64,000 nucleotides of DNA from Rhodocyclaceae bacterium (GCA_020247395.1 JADCJC010000010.1:1-64000); one strand, 5' to 3'. Shown: positions 10,358 through 19,224, counted from the stretch's first letter. Made by a program: numbers and translations. Notes: generated by a model from the letters alone, not told the origin.

Positions 10358-11401
10358 TTACTTCCAGAGCGCCTGCCCGTTTGGACCTTTGACTTCCGCT
10401 TTCCAGAGGTTACGGATCTGTGTCTCAACCGCTGGTGGCATTGGCACGTATTCGAGCTCAAGTGCGGCTTTGTCGCCGTTGGTGAGTGCCCAGTCGAAGA
10501 ATTTCAGCACGGCCAAGCCTTTGTCTGCGTTTGTCTGGTTCTTGTACATCAAGATGAAAGACGCGCCGGTGATCGGGTAAGCGTCCTTACCTGCTTGGTC
10601 GGTCAAAACCACGGCCATGCCCGGCGTCTTCGCCCAGTCTGCGCCAGCAGCGGCGGCTTGGAAGGTGGTGTCATCCGGTTGAACAAACGTACCGGCTTGG
10701 TTGCTCAGCGCAGTGTGCGACATTTTGTTCTTTTTCGCATAAGCGTACTCAACATAACCAATGGCGCCCTTGATACGCTGTACGTAGGCGGAAACACCCT
10801 CATTGCCTTTACCGCCCACACCCTCCGGCCACGACACGGCGTTACCCACCCCAACTTTGCTCTTCCACTCCGGGCTGACTTTCGACAGGTAATCGACGAA
10901 TAAGAAGGTTGTGCCGGAGCCGTCCGAACGACGTACGACTGTGATTGGATCAGCCGGGAGTTTGAGCGCCGGGTTCAGGGCAGCAATCGCCGGGTCATTC
11001 CAGTTCTTGATCTTGCCGAGATAGATGTCAGCAACCACTGGGCCGGTCAAACGCATTGCACCTGGTGCAACACCGTCAAGGTTGACCACCATTACCACAC
11101 CACCAATGATGGCGGGGAACTGAATCAAGCCGTCCTTTGCCAATTGTTCGCCAGAAAGAGGCGCGTCAGTGGCCCCGAAATCGACCGTCTTGGCTTGGAT
11201 TTGGCGAACGCCAGCACCCGATCCAATAGACTGGTAGTTCATGTTGAAATTGCTGACCTTCTTGTAGTCCTCCGCCCACTTTGAATAGATTGGGAAGGGG
11301 AAGGTCGCGCCGGCACCGGTAATATCGACAGCGCTTGCAATGCCCGTGAACGCCATGCTGGCGACGACGATAGAACTTGTGAGGATAGTTTTCAGCTTCA
11401 T
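10358..11401 (-). CDS. pstS: Phosphate-binding protein PstS
   Basis: ITGAGATFPFPIYSKWAEDYKKVSNFNMNYQSIGSGAGVRQIQAKTVDFGATDAPLS. Confidence 0.97.
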   Translation of the reverse strand: MKLKTILTSSIVVASMAFTGIASAVDITGAGATFPFPIYSKWAEDYKKVSNFNMNYQSIGSGAGVRQIQAKTVDFGATDAPLSGEQLAKDGLIQFPAIIGGVVMVVNLDGVAPGAMRLTGPVVADIYLGKIKNWNDPAIAALNPALKLPADPITVVRRSDGSGTTFLFVDYLSKVSPEWKSKVGVGNAVSWPEGVGGKGNEGVSAYVQRIKGAIGYVEYAYAKKNKMSHTALSNQAGTFVQPDDTTFQAAAAGADWAKTPGMAVVLTDQAGKDAYPITGASFILMYKNQTNADKGLAVLKFFDWALTNGDKAALELEYVPMPPAVETQIRNLWKAEVKGPNGQALWK

Positions 11402-11467
11402 TTCTTACTCCAGATTGAGGTTACCCTGATTCACAGATTTTTATGAGCCAGACTTTACGAACCAATT

Positions 11468-11485
11468 GTGACGGCTTCATGACAG
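11468..11485 (-). promoter_or_regulatory. Candidate PhoB box upstream of pstS (CTGTCAT-GAAG-CCGTCAC)
   Basis: Near-consensus 7+4+7 direct repeat oriented toward pstS. Confidence 0.75.
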
Positions 11486-11547
11486 CCCGGCCAACCATCT
11501 TCCAAAGGCTGACTTATGGCTGAAACATCTTTGTTTGAACATTCGTC

Positions 11548-12036
11548 ATGGATCTCATTTTGTGGCGCCACGCGGATGCTGTCTCGGTCGAGCACGGAGA
11601 CGACTTTTCCCGCAAATTGAGTGGCAAAGGGCGGAAACAGGCAACCCAGATGGCGAATTGGCTGGAACCGCGCTTGGCCGATAGCACGAGGGTGTTTAGC
11701 GGCCATTGGAAACGAGATATCGAGACTGCGGAAGCGTTGACGGGCATGTCGGGCCGAAAATTGACTATCCAGCCGGCACTTGGCTCGAATGCCGATGTGG
11801 CGCACCTACTCGCTGCCGTAGACTGGCCTGAAAATCGGCATCCTGCAGTTATCGTCGCGCATCAGCCGACGATTGGTCGCCTAGTGTCGTTTTTATTGTT
11901 TGGCGAAGAGCGCGAAATCGTGGTGCGTAAAGGCTCCGCTTGGTGGCTGACGAATCGGCGTCGGGGCGATGGTGCTGAGGGGCGAAACGCACGCCCGGTC
12001 GTACTACGAGCCGTCATTTGTCCCGACCTGCTATAA
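11548..12036 (+). CDS. sixA: SixA-like histidine phosphatase
   Basis: LILWRHADAVSVEHGDDFSRKLSGKGRKQATQMANWL (RHG-like motif), size about 160 aa. Confidence 0.85.
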   Translation: MDLILWRHADAVSVEHGDDFSRKLSGKGRKQATQMANWLEPRLADSTRVFSGHWKRDIETAEALTGMSGRKLTIQPALGSNADVAHLLAAVDWPENRHPAVIVAHQPTIGRLVSFLLFGEEREIVVRKGSAWWLTNRRRGDGAEGRNARPVVLRAVICPDLL

Positions 12037-12090
12037 GCACGGCTGCCAAAAAAGCGCGGCCGGGTACTGCGGGTGAATTCCAGCCAGCCA

Positions 12091-13077
12091 CTATGTTGCT
12101 TGCTTCGATAACAGCGGCAGCGGTAACTGTGTGCCACCGATGGTTGATGCACTTTGCTCGACCGCTTTGGCGTTGCGCCAAGCTTCAATATCGAGCCAGC
12201 TAATCAGGCGCAGTTCGCCGTCTGCAGTTTCAACTAATGCCGATAGACTTTCTACCCAATCGCCGTCATTGCAGTAGGTGATGCCATCGATGTCGCGAAT
12301 TTCTGGACGGTGAATATGCCCACAAACGACGCCGTCAAGCTGACGCCGTTTTGCCTCTCGGGCAACCGCTTCCTCAAAGGCATTGATGTAACTGACGGCG
12401 TTCTTCACCCGGTGTTTCAGGTACTGTGACAACGACCAGTAAGGGAGACCCATCGTGCGCCTAATGCGGTTCAAGGCCCTGTTGAGCTCGAGAGATATGC
12501 CATACAACATATCGCCTAAGTGGGCGAGCCACTTGGCGCACTGCACCACGGCGTCGAATTGATCGCCGTGCAGGATCAATAACCGTTTCCCGGCTGCCGT
12601 GGTGTGTACCGCCTCGTCAACAATGTCGATATCGCCGAACGCAAGCCCCAAGAAGTGTCGCGCAAACTCGTCGTGGTTACCCGCTACATACGTCACACGG
12701 GTGCCCTTGCGCGCTTTGCGCAAAATTTTTTGCACCACGTCGTTGTGCAAGCGGTGCCAGTACCAGCGTCGCGCGAGTTGCCAGCCGTCAATGATGTCCC
12801 CGACAAGATAGAGCTGCTTGGACTCAGTGTGCTTTAGAAACTCCAGCAATAGCTCAGCCTGACAACCGCTAGTGCCAAGGTGGATGTCTGAAATCCAGAT
12901 AGTGCGGAAGTGGAGGGTTGCCGCGTTGTCTCCCCCCGCCTCTTGCTCGACCGGCGGGGGCGGGCTGCCAAACGGGAGATTACCCGACGGGGGCGCAGTC
13001 AAATGCGGTGGTTGCTCGGTGGCGCTTTGCGGGATGCCGTCAAACACGATTGCCCCTTTAGTCAGTGGTTTGAACAA
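12091..13077 (-). CDS. PlcP/LpxH-like metallophosphoesterase (often annotated UDP-2,3-diacylglucosamine diphosphatase)
   Basis: WISDIHLGTSGCQAELLLEFL, YLVGDIIDGW, GNHDEFARHFLG, HGDQFD, GHIHRPEI; WYWHRLHNDVVQKILRKARKGTRVTYVAGNHDEF strongly PlcP-like. Confidence 0.85.
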   Translation of the reverse strand: MFKPLTKGAIVFDGIPQSATEQPPHLTAPPSGNLPFGSPPPPVEQEAGGDNAATLHFRTIWISDIHLGTSGCQAELLLEFLKHTESKQLYLVGDIIDGWQLARRWYWHRLHNDVVQKILRKARKGTRVTYVAGNHDEFARHFLGLAFGDIDIVDEAVHTTAAGKRLLILHGDQFDAVVQCAKWLAHLGDMLYGISLELNRALNRIRRTMGLPYWSLSQYLKHRVKNAVSYINAFEEAVAREAKRRQLDGVVCGHIHRPEIRDIDGITYCNDGDWVESLSALVETADGELRLISWLDIEAWRNAKAVEQSASTIGGTQLPLPLLSKQAT

Positions 13078-13114
13078 TGCTAGCGAGCGAACACTTACCT
13101 TTTGTGACGCAAGT

Positions 13115-13132
13115 ACTGCAGCGGCATGACAG
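13115..13132 (-). promoter_or_regulatory. Possible second PhoB box upstream of the PlcP-like gene (CTGTCAT-GCCG-CTGCAGT)
   Basis: Perfect first half-site, degenerate second half-site. Confidence 0.35.
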
Positions 13133-13211
13133 CTTGGTCGTTTGCAATTGAACGCTGGGCCGGTTCGGGCTCATTTTTAGGGGAGCGGTTGTTTTGCAGA
13201 AAAAGATGTAA

Positions 13212-13229
13212 ATGACAGTTTTGTGTCAG
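13212..13229 (-). promoter_or_regulatory. Candidate PhoB box (CTGACAC-AAAA-CTGTCAT) in the divergent PlcP-like/84-aa ORF intergenic region
   Basis: 7+4+7 direct repeat with A-rich spacer, minus orientation. Confidence 0.6.
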
Positions 13230-13292
13230 CACTTGACGGCTACAATTCACTCCCAAGGTTTCTTGCAAGTAAATTGATGAGTCAACACCAAT

Positions 13293-13547
13293 ATGAACAA
13301 CATTAAAAAAGTCGCACAGTACATCGTGGCAAACCCCGACACCGGCGAGACAAAGGCGTTGCTTGAGCTTGCCGTTGCACTCGAAACTAATGCGCCGTAT
13401 GAACTGAATAAGCTCTACAACATGAGCCGTGAGCAGTTCAAACTCGCCCTCGGTTTAATCGAAGATTGGCGGTTAGACCGACACTACCTGTCGAAGCTGC
13501 GATTGCTTGATCACGCGGAAATCAACCAGATTCCAAGCTTTCAGTAG
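13293..13547 (+). CDS. Hypothetical protein, 84 aa
   Basis: MNNIKKVAQYIVANPDTGETKALLELAVALET...; bounded by own promoter-like region and a terminator. Confidence 0.65.
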   Translation: MNNIKKVAQYIVANPDTGETKALLELAVALETNAPYELNKLYNMSREQFKLALGLIEDWRLDRHYLSKLRLLDHAEINQIPSFQ

Positions 13548-13564
13548 CCGAACCGACTAGCGCC

Positions 13565-13612
13565 AACGCGCGAAGCCCCACCCGATTTTGGCTTCGCGCG
13601 TTCCATTTTTTC
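13565..13612 (+). terminator. Rho-independent terminator of the 84-aa ORF
   Basis: AACGCGCGAAGCC-ccacccgatttt-GGCTTCGCGCGTTccatttttt. Confidence 0.75.
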
Positions 13613-13634
13613 TTACCAGGCGCAGCGCCCGCCG

Positions 13635-14450
13635 CTAAGCAGCTCGGTCGACGGCCATGAAGTGTTTTGCGTACGCGCCCGACATACGGCTGATCGGTAG
13701 GAGTACAAACAAATCAGCGGTATTGAAGTCCGCATCCCATGCTGGTGCACCACATATCCACGCACCGAGGCGGCTGTAGCCCTTGATCAGCGCCGGGATG
13801 CGTGCACGCGCAATCGGGACGACCCGCGAAGCTTGGTCTGACCCAGCAACTTGGTCGGTTGTAGCGGGGGAGAGTGGATAGGGATTCTTTGGGAAAACCC
13901 GATACTCGGCTGGTGCCAAGCTTGTCGCTGCCATGTGATCATAGACGGCTAACGCGTTGTCGTGTCCGTCTGACAGCGGAATACTCGCGCAGCCAATCAC
14001 GTATTCGTAGTTGTTCTCCAACATAAATCGCGTCAGGCCAGACCAAAGCAGCATGATGACCGAGCCGGAACGAAACTCGGGATGGATACACGCACGCCCC
14101 ACTTCTGCAGTGGTCGGTCGGATGTTCTTAAGGCGCGCTAAATCAAACTCGATGTCCGAATAGTAGCCGCCGCGGCGCATGGCGGTTTCCGGCCGCATGA
14201 TGCGGTAACAGCCAACCAGCAAATCGCTGGCGGTGTCACGAACAATGAGATGTTCGCAATCGGCGTCGTACTGGTCAACATCACGTTCCGCAAGTGCCGC
14301 CTTTGCGTTGATTGACGCGCCCAGTTCTTCAAAAAAAACCTGATAACGAAGGCGCTGTGCTTCGCAAACTTCCCGTTCGGTGCGTGCGATCGAGACCTGG
14401 TAGCGATCCTTTTTCCTTGCGGACACGAGATACCGTTGTACGTTCAACAT
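13635..14450 (-). CDS. OlsB-like GNAT N-acyltransferase (ornithine-lipid type)
   Basis: IARTEREVCEAQRLRYQVFFEELGAS, DCEHLIVRD, LVGCYRIMRPETA, EVGRACIHPEFRSGSVIMLLWSGLTRFMLENNYEYVIGCASIPL. Confidence 0.8.
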   Translation of the reverse strand: MLNVQRYLVSARKKDRYQVSIARTEREVCEAQRLRYQVFFEELGASINAKAALAERDVDQYDADCEHLIVRDTASDLLVGCYRIMRPETAMRRGGYYSDIEFDLARLKNIRPTTAEVGRACIHPEFRSGSVIMLLWSGLTRFMLENNYEYVIGCASIPLSDGHDNALAVYDHMAATSLAPAEYRVFPKNPYPLSPATTDQVAGSDQASRVVPIARARIPALIKGYSRLGAWICGAPAWDADFNTADLFVLLPISRMSGAYAKHFMAVDRAA

Positions 14451-14518
14451 ACTGCCTCCGATGTCGTTTGGATTGCTCTAAGATTACGCAGTCGAGGTTT
14501 CTTGCATGTTGCGGTTTG

Positions 14519-14536
14519 GTGATGTTTGTGTGACAT
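14519..14536 (-). promoter_or_regulatory. Weak PhoB-box-like repeat close to the OlsB-like gene (ATGTCAC-ACAA-ACATCAC)
   Basis: One good half-site, one degenerate half-site, 11-nt spacing. Confidence 0.3.
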
Positions 14537-14545
14537 CGCGCCGCC

Positions 14546-14576
14546 AAAAAAGAACGGCGAACCTAGGTTCGCCGTT
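14546..14576 (-). terminator. Intrinsic terminator, minus strand
   Basis: Perfect 24-nt palindrome AACGGCGAACCTAGGTTCGCCGTT followed (minus) by C-TTTTTT. Confidence 0.8.
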
Positions 14577-14636
14577 TGGAAAAGCCACCGATGCTGATAC
14601 TCAGTCCCGCTGAGCGGACCGGTGGGAGGAGGCCAA
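14546..14636 (-). ncRNA. Candidate PhoB-controlled small RNA or structured leader, about 90 nt (5' end approximate)
   Basis: PhoB box at 14658..14675, -10-like GATCAT at about 14642..14647, stem CCACCG/CGGTGG enclosing CTCAG/CTGAG hairpin, then terminator; no ORF. Confidence 0.4.
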
Positions 14637-14657
14637 CCGATATGATCTCTACGTTTT

Positions 14658-14675
14658 GTGACATGCCGATGACAC
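14658..14675 (-). promoter_or_regulatory. Candidate PhoB box (GTGTCAT-CGGC-ATGTCAC)
   Basis: Two 6/7 half-sites at 11-nt spacing, minus orientation. Confidence 0.6.
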
Positions 14676-14805
14676 GTCATGATTTCATCGCAGCTAATTA
14701 GTAGCGTGGGGCAGCACCGACAAGAACGATGATGTAGGAGCCAATCACATACTGAATTAGAATTCTGTAAAGCCTGCATCCCCGCCCATTCGCCATTTGC
14801 CCTAG

Positions 14806-16071
14806 GTGCCCGCAAAGCCCGAGATGTCAAAGCAACTATTTCGCCAAGAAGCGATCGACGCACAGCGGGAGAAGTTTTTCGGTGAGGCTACTGATGCACG
14901 ACCGTTGCCGATGTGGACGTTCACCGCACTGGCGGCCGGGGTCGCGTTGTTGGTAATCGCCGTGGGAATTTGGGGGCAGTACACCCGCCGGGAGCGGGTT
15001 GAAGGCTTCCTTGCTTCAGATACCGGTGCCGCGCGGGTGTCGTTTTCCGAGGCCGGACGCATCGCCGAAGTTCTGATCAACGAAGGCGATGTAGTCACCA
15101 AAGGCATGCCGATGGCGAGAGTGTCCTTTGAGCGGGCCACCGGGCGAACGCCTTCGACAGCCGCAGTGGTCGCCAGCGAACTAGGGCAGCGTCGAGAGTC
15201 GCTGGAGCGCGAACAAGCGCAGATTCGCGAACTAGGTGCCCAACAGGTCATGCAAATCCGCCGACGCGTTTTGGATCTACAGAACGAAATGAGCCAGCTC
15301 GACCGCGAGAGCCGTTTGCAGGAGCGACGCCTTGCCTCCGCGCGTGAACAAGCCCAAAAATTTGAGGATCTCGGCAGGGAAAAATTCGCCTCGGAAATCA
15401 TGGTTCGTCAAAAACGCGACGAGGTGACCGATCAAGAGCTGAAGGTGCAGTCGCTAAAGCGCTCCCGCGCAACGCTGGAGCGGGATCTTGCCGCCGCAAA
15501 ACTGGACGGCCCGGCTGCTGAACTCAAGGCGAGGGCGCAGGCGGATCAATTATCGCGCCAGATCTCCGAACTACAGCAGACGTTGGTGCAAGAAGACGCA
15601 AAACGCGAGTCCTTGATCCTCGCCCCCATAGACGGTATTGCCACTAATATCGCGATAAGTGTCGGGCAGTCGGTCGCGGCGGACGCGAGTTTCGCGACGA
15701 TTCTACCCAAAGGCAGCGTGTTGCGCGCAGAGTTGCTGGTTCCCACACGAGCCATTGGCTTCATCAGCAAAGGGCGCGAAGTGGTGATGCGGTATGAGGC
15801 CTTCCCCTATGCACGCTTCGGCCAGTACCGCGGGGTGGTGCAGGATATCAGCCAAGCAGTTTGGTCACCCGGCGACAAGGTCGGGCCACTCGTCATCAAA
15901 GAGCCGGTTTACCGCGTCACAGTCGCGCTTGACAAGCAGACTGTTACTGCCGGTACACAGGAGGTCGCGTTGAAATCCGGCATGCTGGTGAACGCGGATA
16001 TCTTGTTGGATAAACGCACCCTGCTCGAATGGTTGTTCGAGCCTGTAATACAACTGCGCGGGAGATTTTGA
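14806..16071 (+). CDS. HlyD family secretion adaptor (membrane fusion protein)
   Basis: Single N-terminal TM, long coiled coil, LAPIDGIATNIAISVGQSV lipoyl-like domain; true start may be ATG 14824. Confidence 0.88.
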   Translation: MPAKPEMSKQLFRQEAIDAQREKFFGEATDARPLPMWTFTALAAGVALLVIAVGIWGQYTRRERVEGFLASDTGAARVSFSEAGRIAEVLINEGDVVTKGMPMARVSFERATGRTPSTAAVVASELGQRRESLEREQAQIRELGAQQVMQIRRRVLDLQNEMSQLDRESRLQERRLASAREQAQKFEDLGREKFASEIMVRQKRDEVTDQELKVQSLKRSRATLERDLAAAKLDGPAAELKARAQADQLSRQISELQQTLVQEDAKRESLILAPIDGIATNIAISVGQSVAADASFATILPKGSVLRAELLVPTRAIGFISKGREVVMRYEAFPYARFGQYRGVVQDISQAVWSPGDKVGPLVIKEPVYRVTVALDKQTVTAGTQEVALKSGMLVNADILLDKRTLLEWLFEPVIQLRGRF

Positions 16072-18155
16072 TGGCCATTAGCATCTTCTCTGCGCTGCGC
16101 CGCCGCGTGCCGATGATTCTGCAGTCCGAGGCACCCGAGTGTGGGATTGCGTGCGTGGCGATGATTGCAACATTTCACGGCCATCAAACCGATCTGCTCG
16201 CGATGCGAACGCGATTGTCCCCATCGCTCAAGGGAATCACGCTCAAACAAGTTAGCCAGGTGGCGGAGACCATGGGCTTGGCTTCGCGCGGTGTAAAGGC
16301 GGATTTGTCAGCCCTTGGCAAACTGCAATTGCCGGCGGTGTTGCACTGGGACATGAATCATTTTGTGGTGTTGACCGAGGTGTCGGCCAAGACGATTACC
16401 GTTCACGACCCTGCGCGCGGTGTTCGTAAGATGACTTTTGCCGACGCTGGCAAACACTACACGGGTGTGGCGATGGAGTTCACACCGACGCCGAGTTTTT
16501 CTAAGATTGATGATCGCAAACAAATTAGCGCAACACAGCTCTTGTCGGTTGGCTCGGGGCTGGCTGGGGCTGTTGCGCAACTCGTACTTTTGTCGTTTGC
16601 CATCGAAGTATTCGCAATTGCGATGCCGTTTTTCCTGCAACTGACGATTGATCGCGTGTTGGTCGGGCGCGACCGCGATTTCCTGACGGTGCTCGGCGTG
16701 GCGTTCATAGCACTGGTGGTGATGCAAGTTGTGGTGACAGGTGTCCGCGCTTGGGTGGGCGTTTATCTTTCCACGCGCTTCAATTTGCGCTTGCTGACCG
16801 TTCTGTTCGATCATCTACTGCGGTTGCCTCTCGGATGGTTTGAGAAGCGCAACGTCGGCGACATTGTCAGTAAATTCAGGAGCGTTGACGCCATCCAAAA
16901 GACTCTTTCGACCACGTTTGTCGAGACCTTCATTGACGGCGTGATGGTGCTGATCACGTTGGCGGTAATGGCTTACTACAGCATGATGCTGACTGGGGTT
17001 GTGCTTGGTGCGGCGGCACTGTATGCAGTTCTTAGATGGGTGCTTTTCTACCCGCAACGAAACGCGACCGATGAACAACTCGCGCACGAAGCGAAGGCTT
17101 CGACACATTTCATTGAAACCTTGCGGGGCATGATGGCGATCAAGCTCAACATGCGTGAAAACGAGCGCCGCATTACCTATCAAAACCTAGTGGTGGAACA
17201 TATCAACGCAAACGTCAACGTGCAGAGTGTTGGAATCTTCCAGCGTGGTGGACAAGCTCTGATTTTTGGCATCGAAAGTGTCATCGTTGTGTGGCTGGCC
17301 GCTCTGTTGGTGATGGATGGCAATTTCTCCGTTGGGATGCTCTATGCCTTCATCGGATTCAAATTGGTGTTTTTGTCGCGCGTGAATAATCTGATCGAGA
17401 AGTGGAACGAGTTTCGGATGCTGGATTTGCACGCGGAGCGGATTGCCGATATCGCGTTGGCCGAGCCCGAAACGGGCGGTGCGACGATTTCGAGCGTGGC
17501 CGCAATGACACGTGGTACCAAAGAGCCGGTTAAAATCGAGGCGAAAAACTTGGGCTATGCGTACGGACCCGAGGGATTTGTATTCCGCAACGTCAATTTG
17601 GAGATCGGTGCAAATGAATCGGTGGCGTTGGTTGGGCCTTCGGGTTGCGGCAAAACAACGCTATTGAAAGTATTGCTGGGCCTGTTGCCGCCGACGGAGG
17701 GACAAGTGATGGTCAACGGCCGCGACTTGAAGGACTGGGATATGGCGCAGTATCGCGCGCTGATTGGGGCGGTAATGCAGGATGATCAGTTATTCATTGG
17801 CTCCATTGGCGACGCGATTGCATTTGGTGGCGAGTTCGATATGGCCGCGATCCAAGCCTGCGCAGAAGCGGCGGACATCCATGCGGACATCGAAAAAATG
17901 CCAATGGGTTACTCCACCTTCGTTGGTGCGCTGGGTTCATCGCTTTCTGGCGGACAAAAACAACGGGTGCTGCTCGCACGCGCGCTTTATCGCCGTCCTT
18001 CAGTACTGTTCCTTGACGAGACCTTGGATCAGGTCGATTCATCGCAGGAAGTGCACATCCGCACCAAAATCAAAGAACTCGTTCCGGCTGTCGTCATGGT
18101 GAGCCATCGACCGGAGTCGATTGTCGGTTCCAGACACGTGTCGATAGCCGCATAG
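16071..18155 (+). CDS. C39-peptidase-containing ABC transporter (bacteriocin/RiPP-type exporter)
   Basis: MILQSEAPECGIACVAMIATFHGH and HWDMNHFVVL (C39 Cys/His), TMD, GPSGCGKTT, LSGGQKQRVLLARAL; ATG overlaps HlyD stop (TGATG). ORF track starts at 16029. Confidence 0.92.
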   Translation: MAISIFSALRRRVPMILQSEAPECGIACVAMIATFHGHQTDLLAMRTRLSPSLKGITLKQVSQVAETMGLASRGVKADLSALGKLQLPAVLHWDMNHFVVLTEVSAKTITVHDPARGVRKMTFADAGKHYTGVAMEFTPTPSFSKIDDRKQISATQLLSVGSGLAGAVAQLVLLSFAIEVFAIAMPFFLQLTIDRVLVGRDRDFLTVLGVAFIALVVMQVVVTGVRAWVGVYLSTRFNLRLLTVLFDHLLRLPLGWFEKRNVGDIVSKFRSVDAIQKTLSTTFVETFIDGVMVLITLAVMAYYSMMLTGVVLGAAALYAVLRWVLFYPQRNATDEQLAHEAKASTHFIETLRGMMAIKLNMRENERRITYQNLVVEHINANVNVQSVGIFQRGGQALIFGIESVIVVWLAALLVMDGNFSVGMLYAFIGFKLVFLSRVNNLIEKWNEFRMLDLHAERIADIALAEPETGGATISSVAAMTRGTKEPVKIEAKNLGYAYGPEGFVFRNVNLEIGANESVALVGPSGCGKTTLLKVLLGLLPPTEGQVMVNGRDLKDWDMAQYRALIGAVMQDDQLFIGSIGDAIAFGGEFDMAAIQACAEAADIHADIEKMPMGYSTFVGALGSSLSGGQKQRVLLARALYRRPSVLFLDETLDQVDSSQEVHIRTKIKELVPAVVMVSHRPESIVGSRHVSIAA

Positions 18156-18358
18156 TTCGATGGCACCGCACCCCGCCGCACCCACTACGCCGCCGCCGAC
18201 CTACGCGCATTCAATTCAGAAACGAGTACTGGCTAAGAACCACCACTCGCGGCTCTTGGCTAAGAGGTCTAGCAGATGAGAGAGGCGTATCAGCCCCAAT
18301 TTCGGCGCTCGATAGACCCCCAGCTTTGGGCAATCGGTAGGCGACGCGGAGCCCGCAA

Positions 18359-18388
18359 TTGTCTGCCGAAGGCTTTTCCCGCTATAAT
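18359..18388 (+). promoter_or_regulatory. Sigma-70-like promoter upstream of tpiA
   Basis: TTGTCT-N18-TATAAT, 45 nt upstream of tpiA ATG. Confidence 0.5.
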
Positions 18389-18433
18389 TTGAGTCTTTGC
18401 CAGATTTAGGCAATTTCAGGAAATTTCGAGCAA

Positions 18434-19192
18434 ATGCCGATAAAAACACGTCAGCGATTTGTCGTAGGAAACTGGAAGCTGAACGGCAATTTGGCGGCAA
18501 ATGCAGCGTTGCTCGAAGCTTGTTTAGTCGCTGAAACGCACCCACGGAAGGTATTGGGCGTCTGTGTACCGTTCCCCTATTTCGGGCAATTGCAGTTGGC
18601 ACTAGCTAAATCGGCGGTTCGATATGGCGCGCAGGATGTGAGCCGGTTTGACCAAGGTGCCTTTACGGGTGAGGTTTCCGCCGCAATGGTTGCCGAGTTT
18701 GGCTGTCAGTTGGCGCTGGTGGGGCACTCAGAGCGTCGCGCGTTGTTTGGTGACTCAGATGAGGTGGTGGCAGAAAAGTTTGGCCGGGCTAAGCAGGCGG
18801 GGCTGACACCGATTTTGTGTGTCGGCGAGACCATCGCCGAGCGCGAAGCGGGTATCACCGAGGTGGTGGTCGCGCGACAGGTAACGGCGGTTGTGCAGAA
18901 GGTTGGGATTGAGGCGTTGGCAGGTGCGGTGTTGGCGTATGAGCCCGTTTGGGCGATCGGTACCGGCAAAACAGCTTCTCCGGCGCAAGCGCAGGAGGTA
19001 CACGGTTTTTTGCGGAGTTTTGTCGCAAAACACGCGGTTGAAATCGGGAGCACGTTGCCAATCTTGTACGGTGGCAGCGTAAGAAAGAGCAATGCGGCTG
19101 AGCTGTTTGGGCAGCCGGATATTGATGGTGGTTTGGTCGGCGGCGCGTCACTCGTGGCCGATGAATTTTTGGGAATTTGGCAAGCGTTATAG
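18434..19192 (+). CDS. tpiA: Triosephosphate isomerase
   Basis: VGNWKLNGN, VGHSERRALFGDSDEVVAEKF, AYEPVWAIGTGKTASPAQAQEVH, ILYGGSVRKSNA. Confidence 0.97.
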   Translation: MPIKTRQRFVVGNWKLNGNLAANAALLEACLVAETHPRKVLGVCVPFPYFGQLQLALAKSAVRYGAQDVSRFDQGAFTGEVSAAMVAEFGCQLALVGHSERRALFGDSDEVVAEKFGRAKQAGLTPILCVGETIAEREAGITEVVVARQVTAVVQKVGIEALAGAVLAYEPVWAIGTGKTASPAQAQEVHGFLRSFVAKHAVEIGSTLPILYGGSVRKSNAAELFGQPDIDGGLVGGASLVADEFLGIWQAL

Positions 19193-19224
19193 GGCTTGTC
19201 GGACCGAGACTGAAGACTGAGGAA

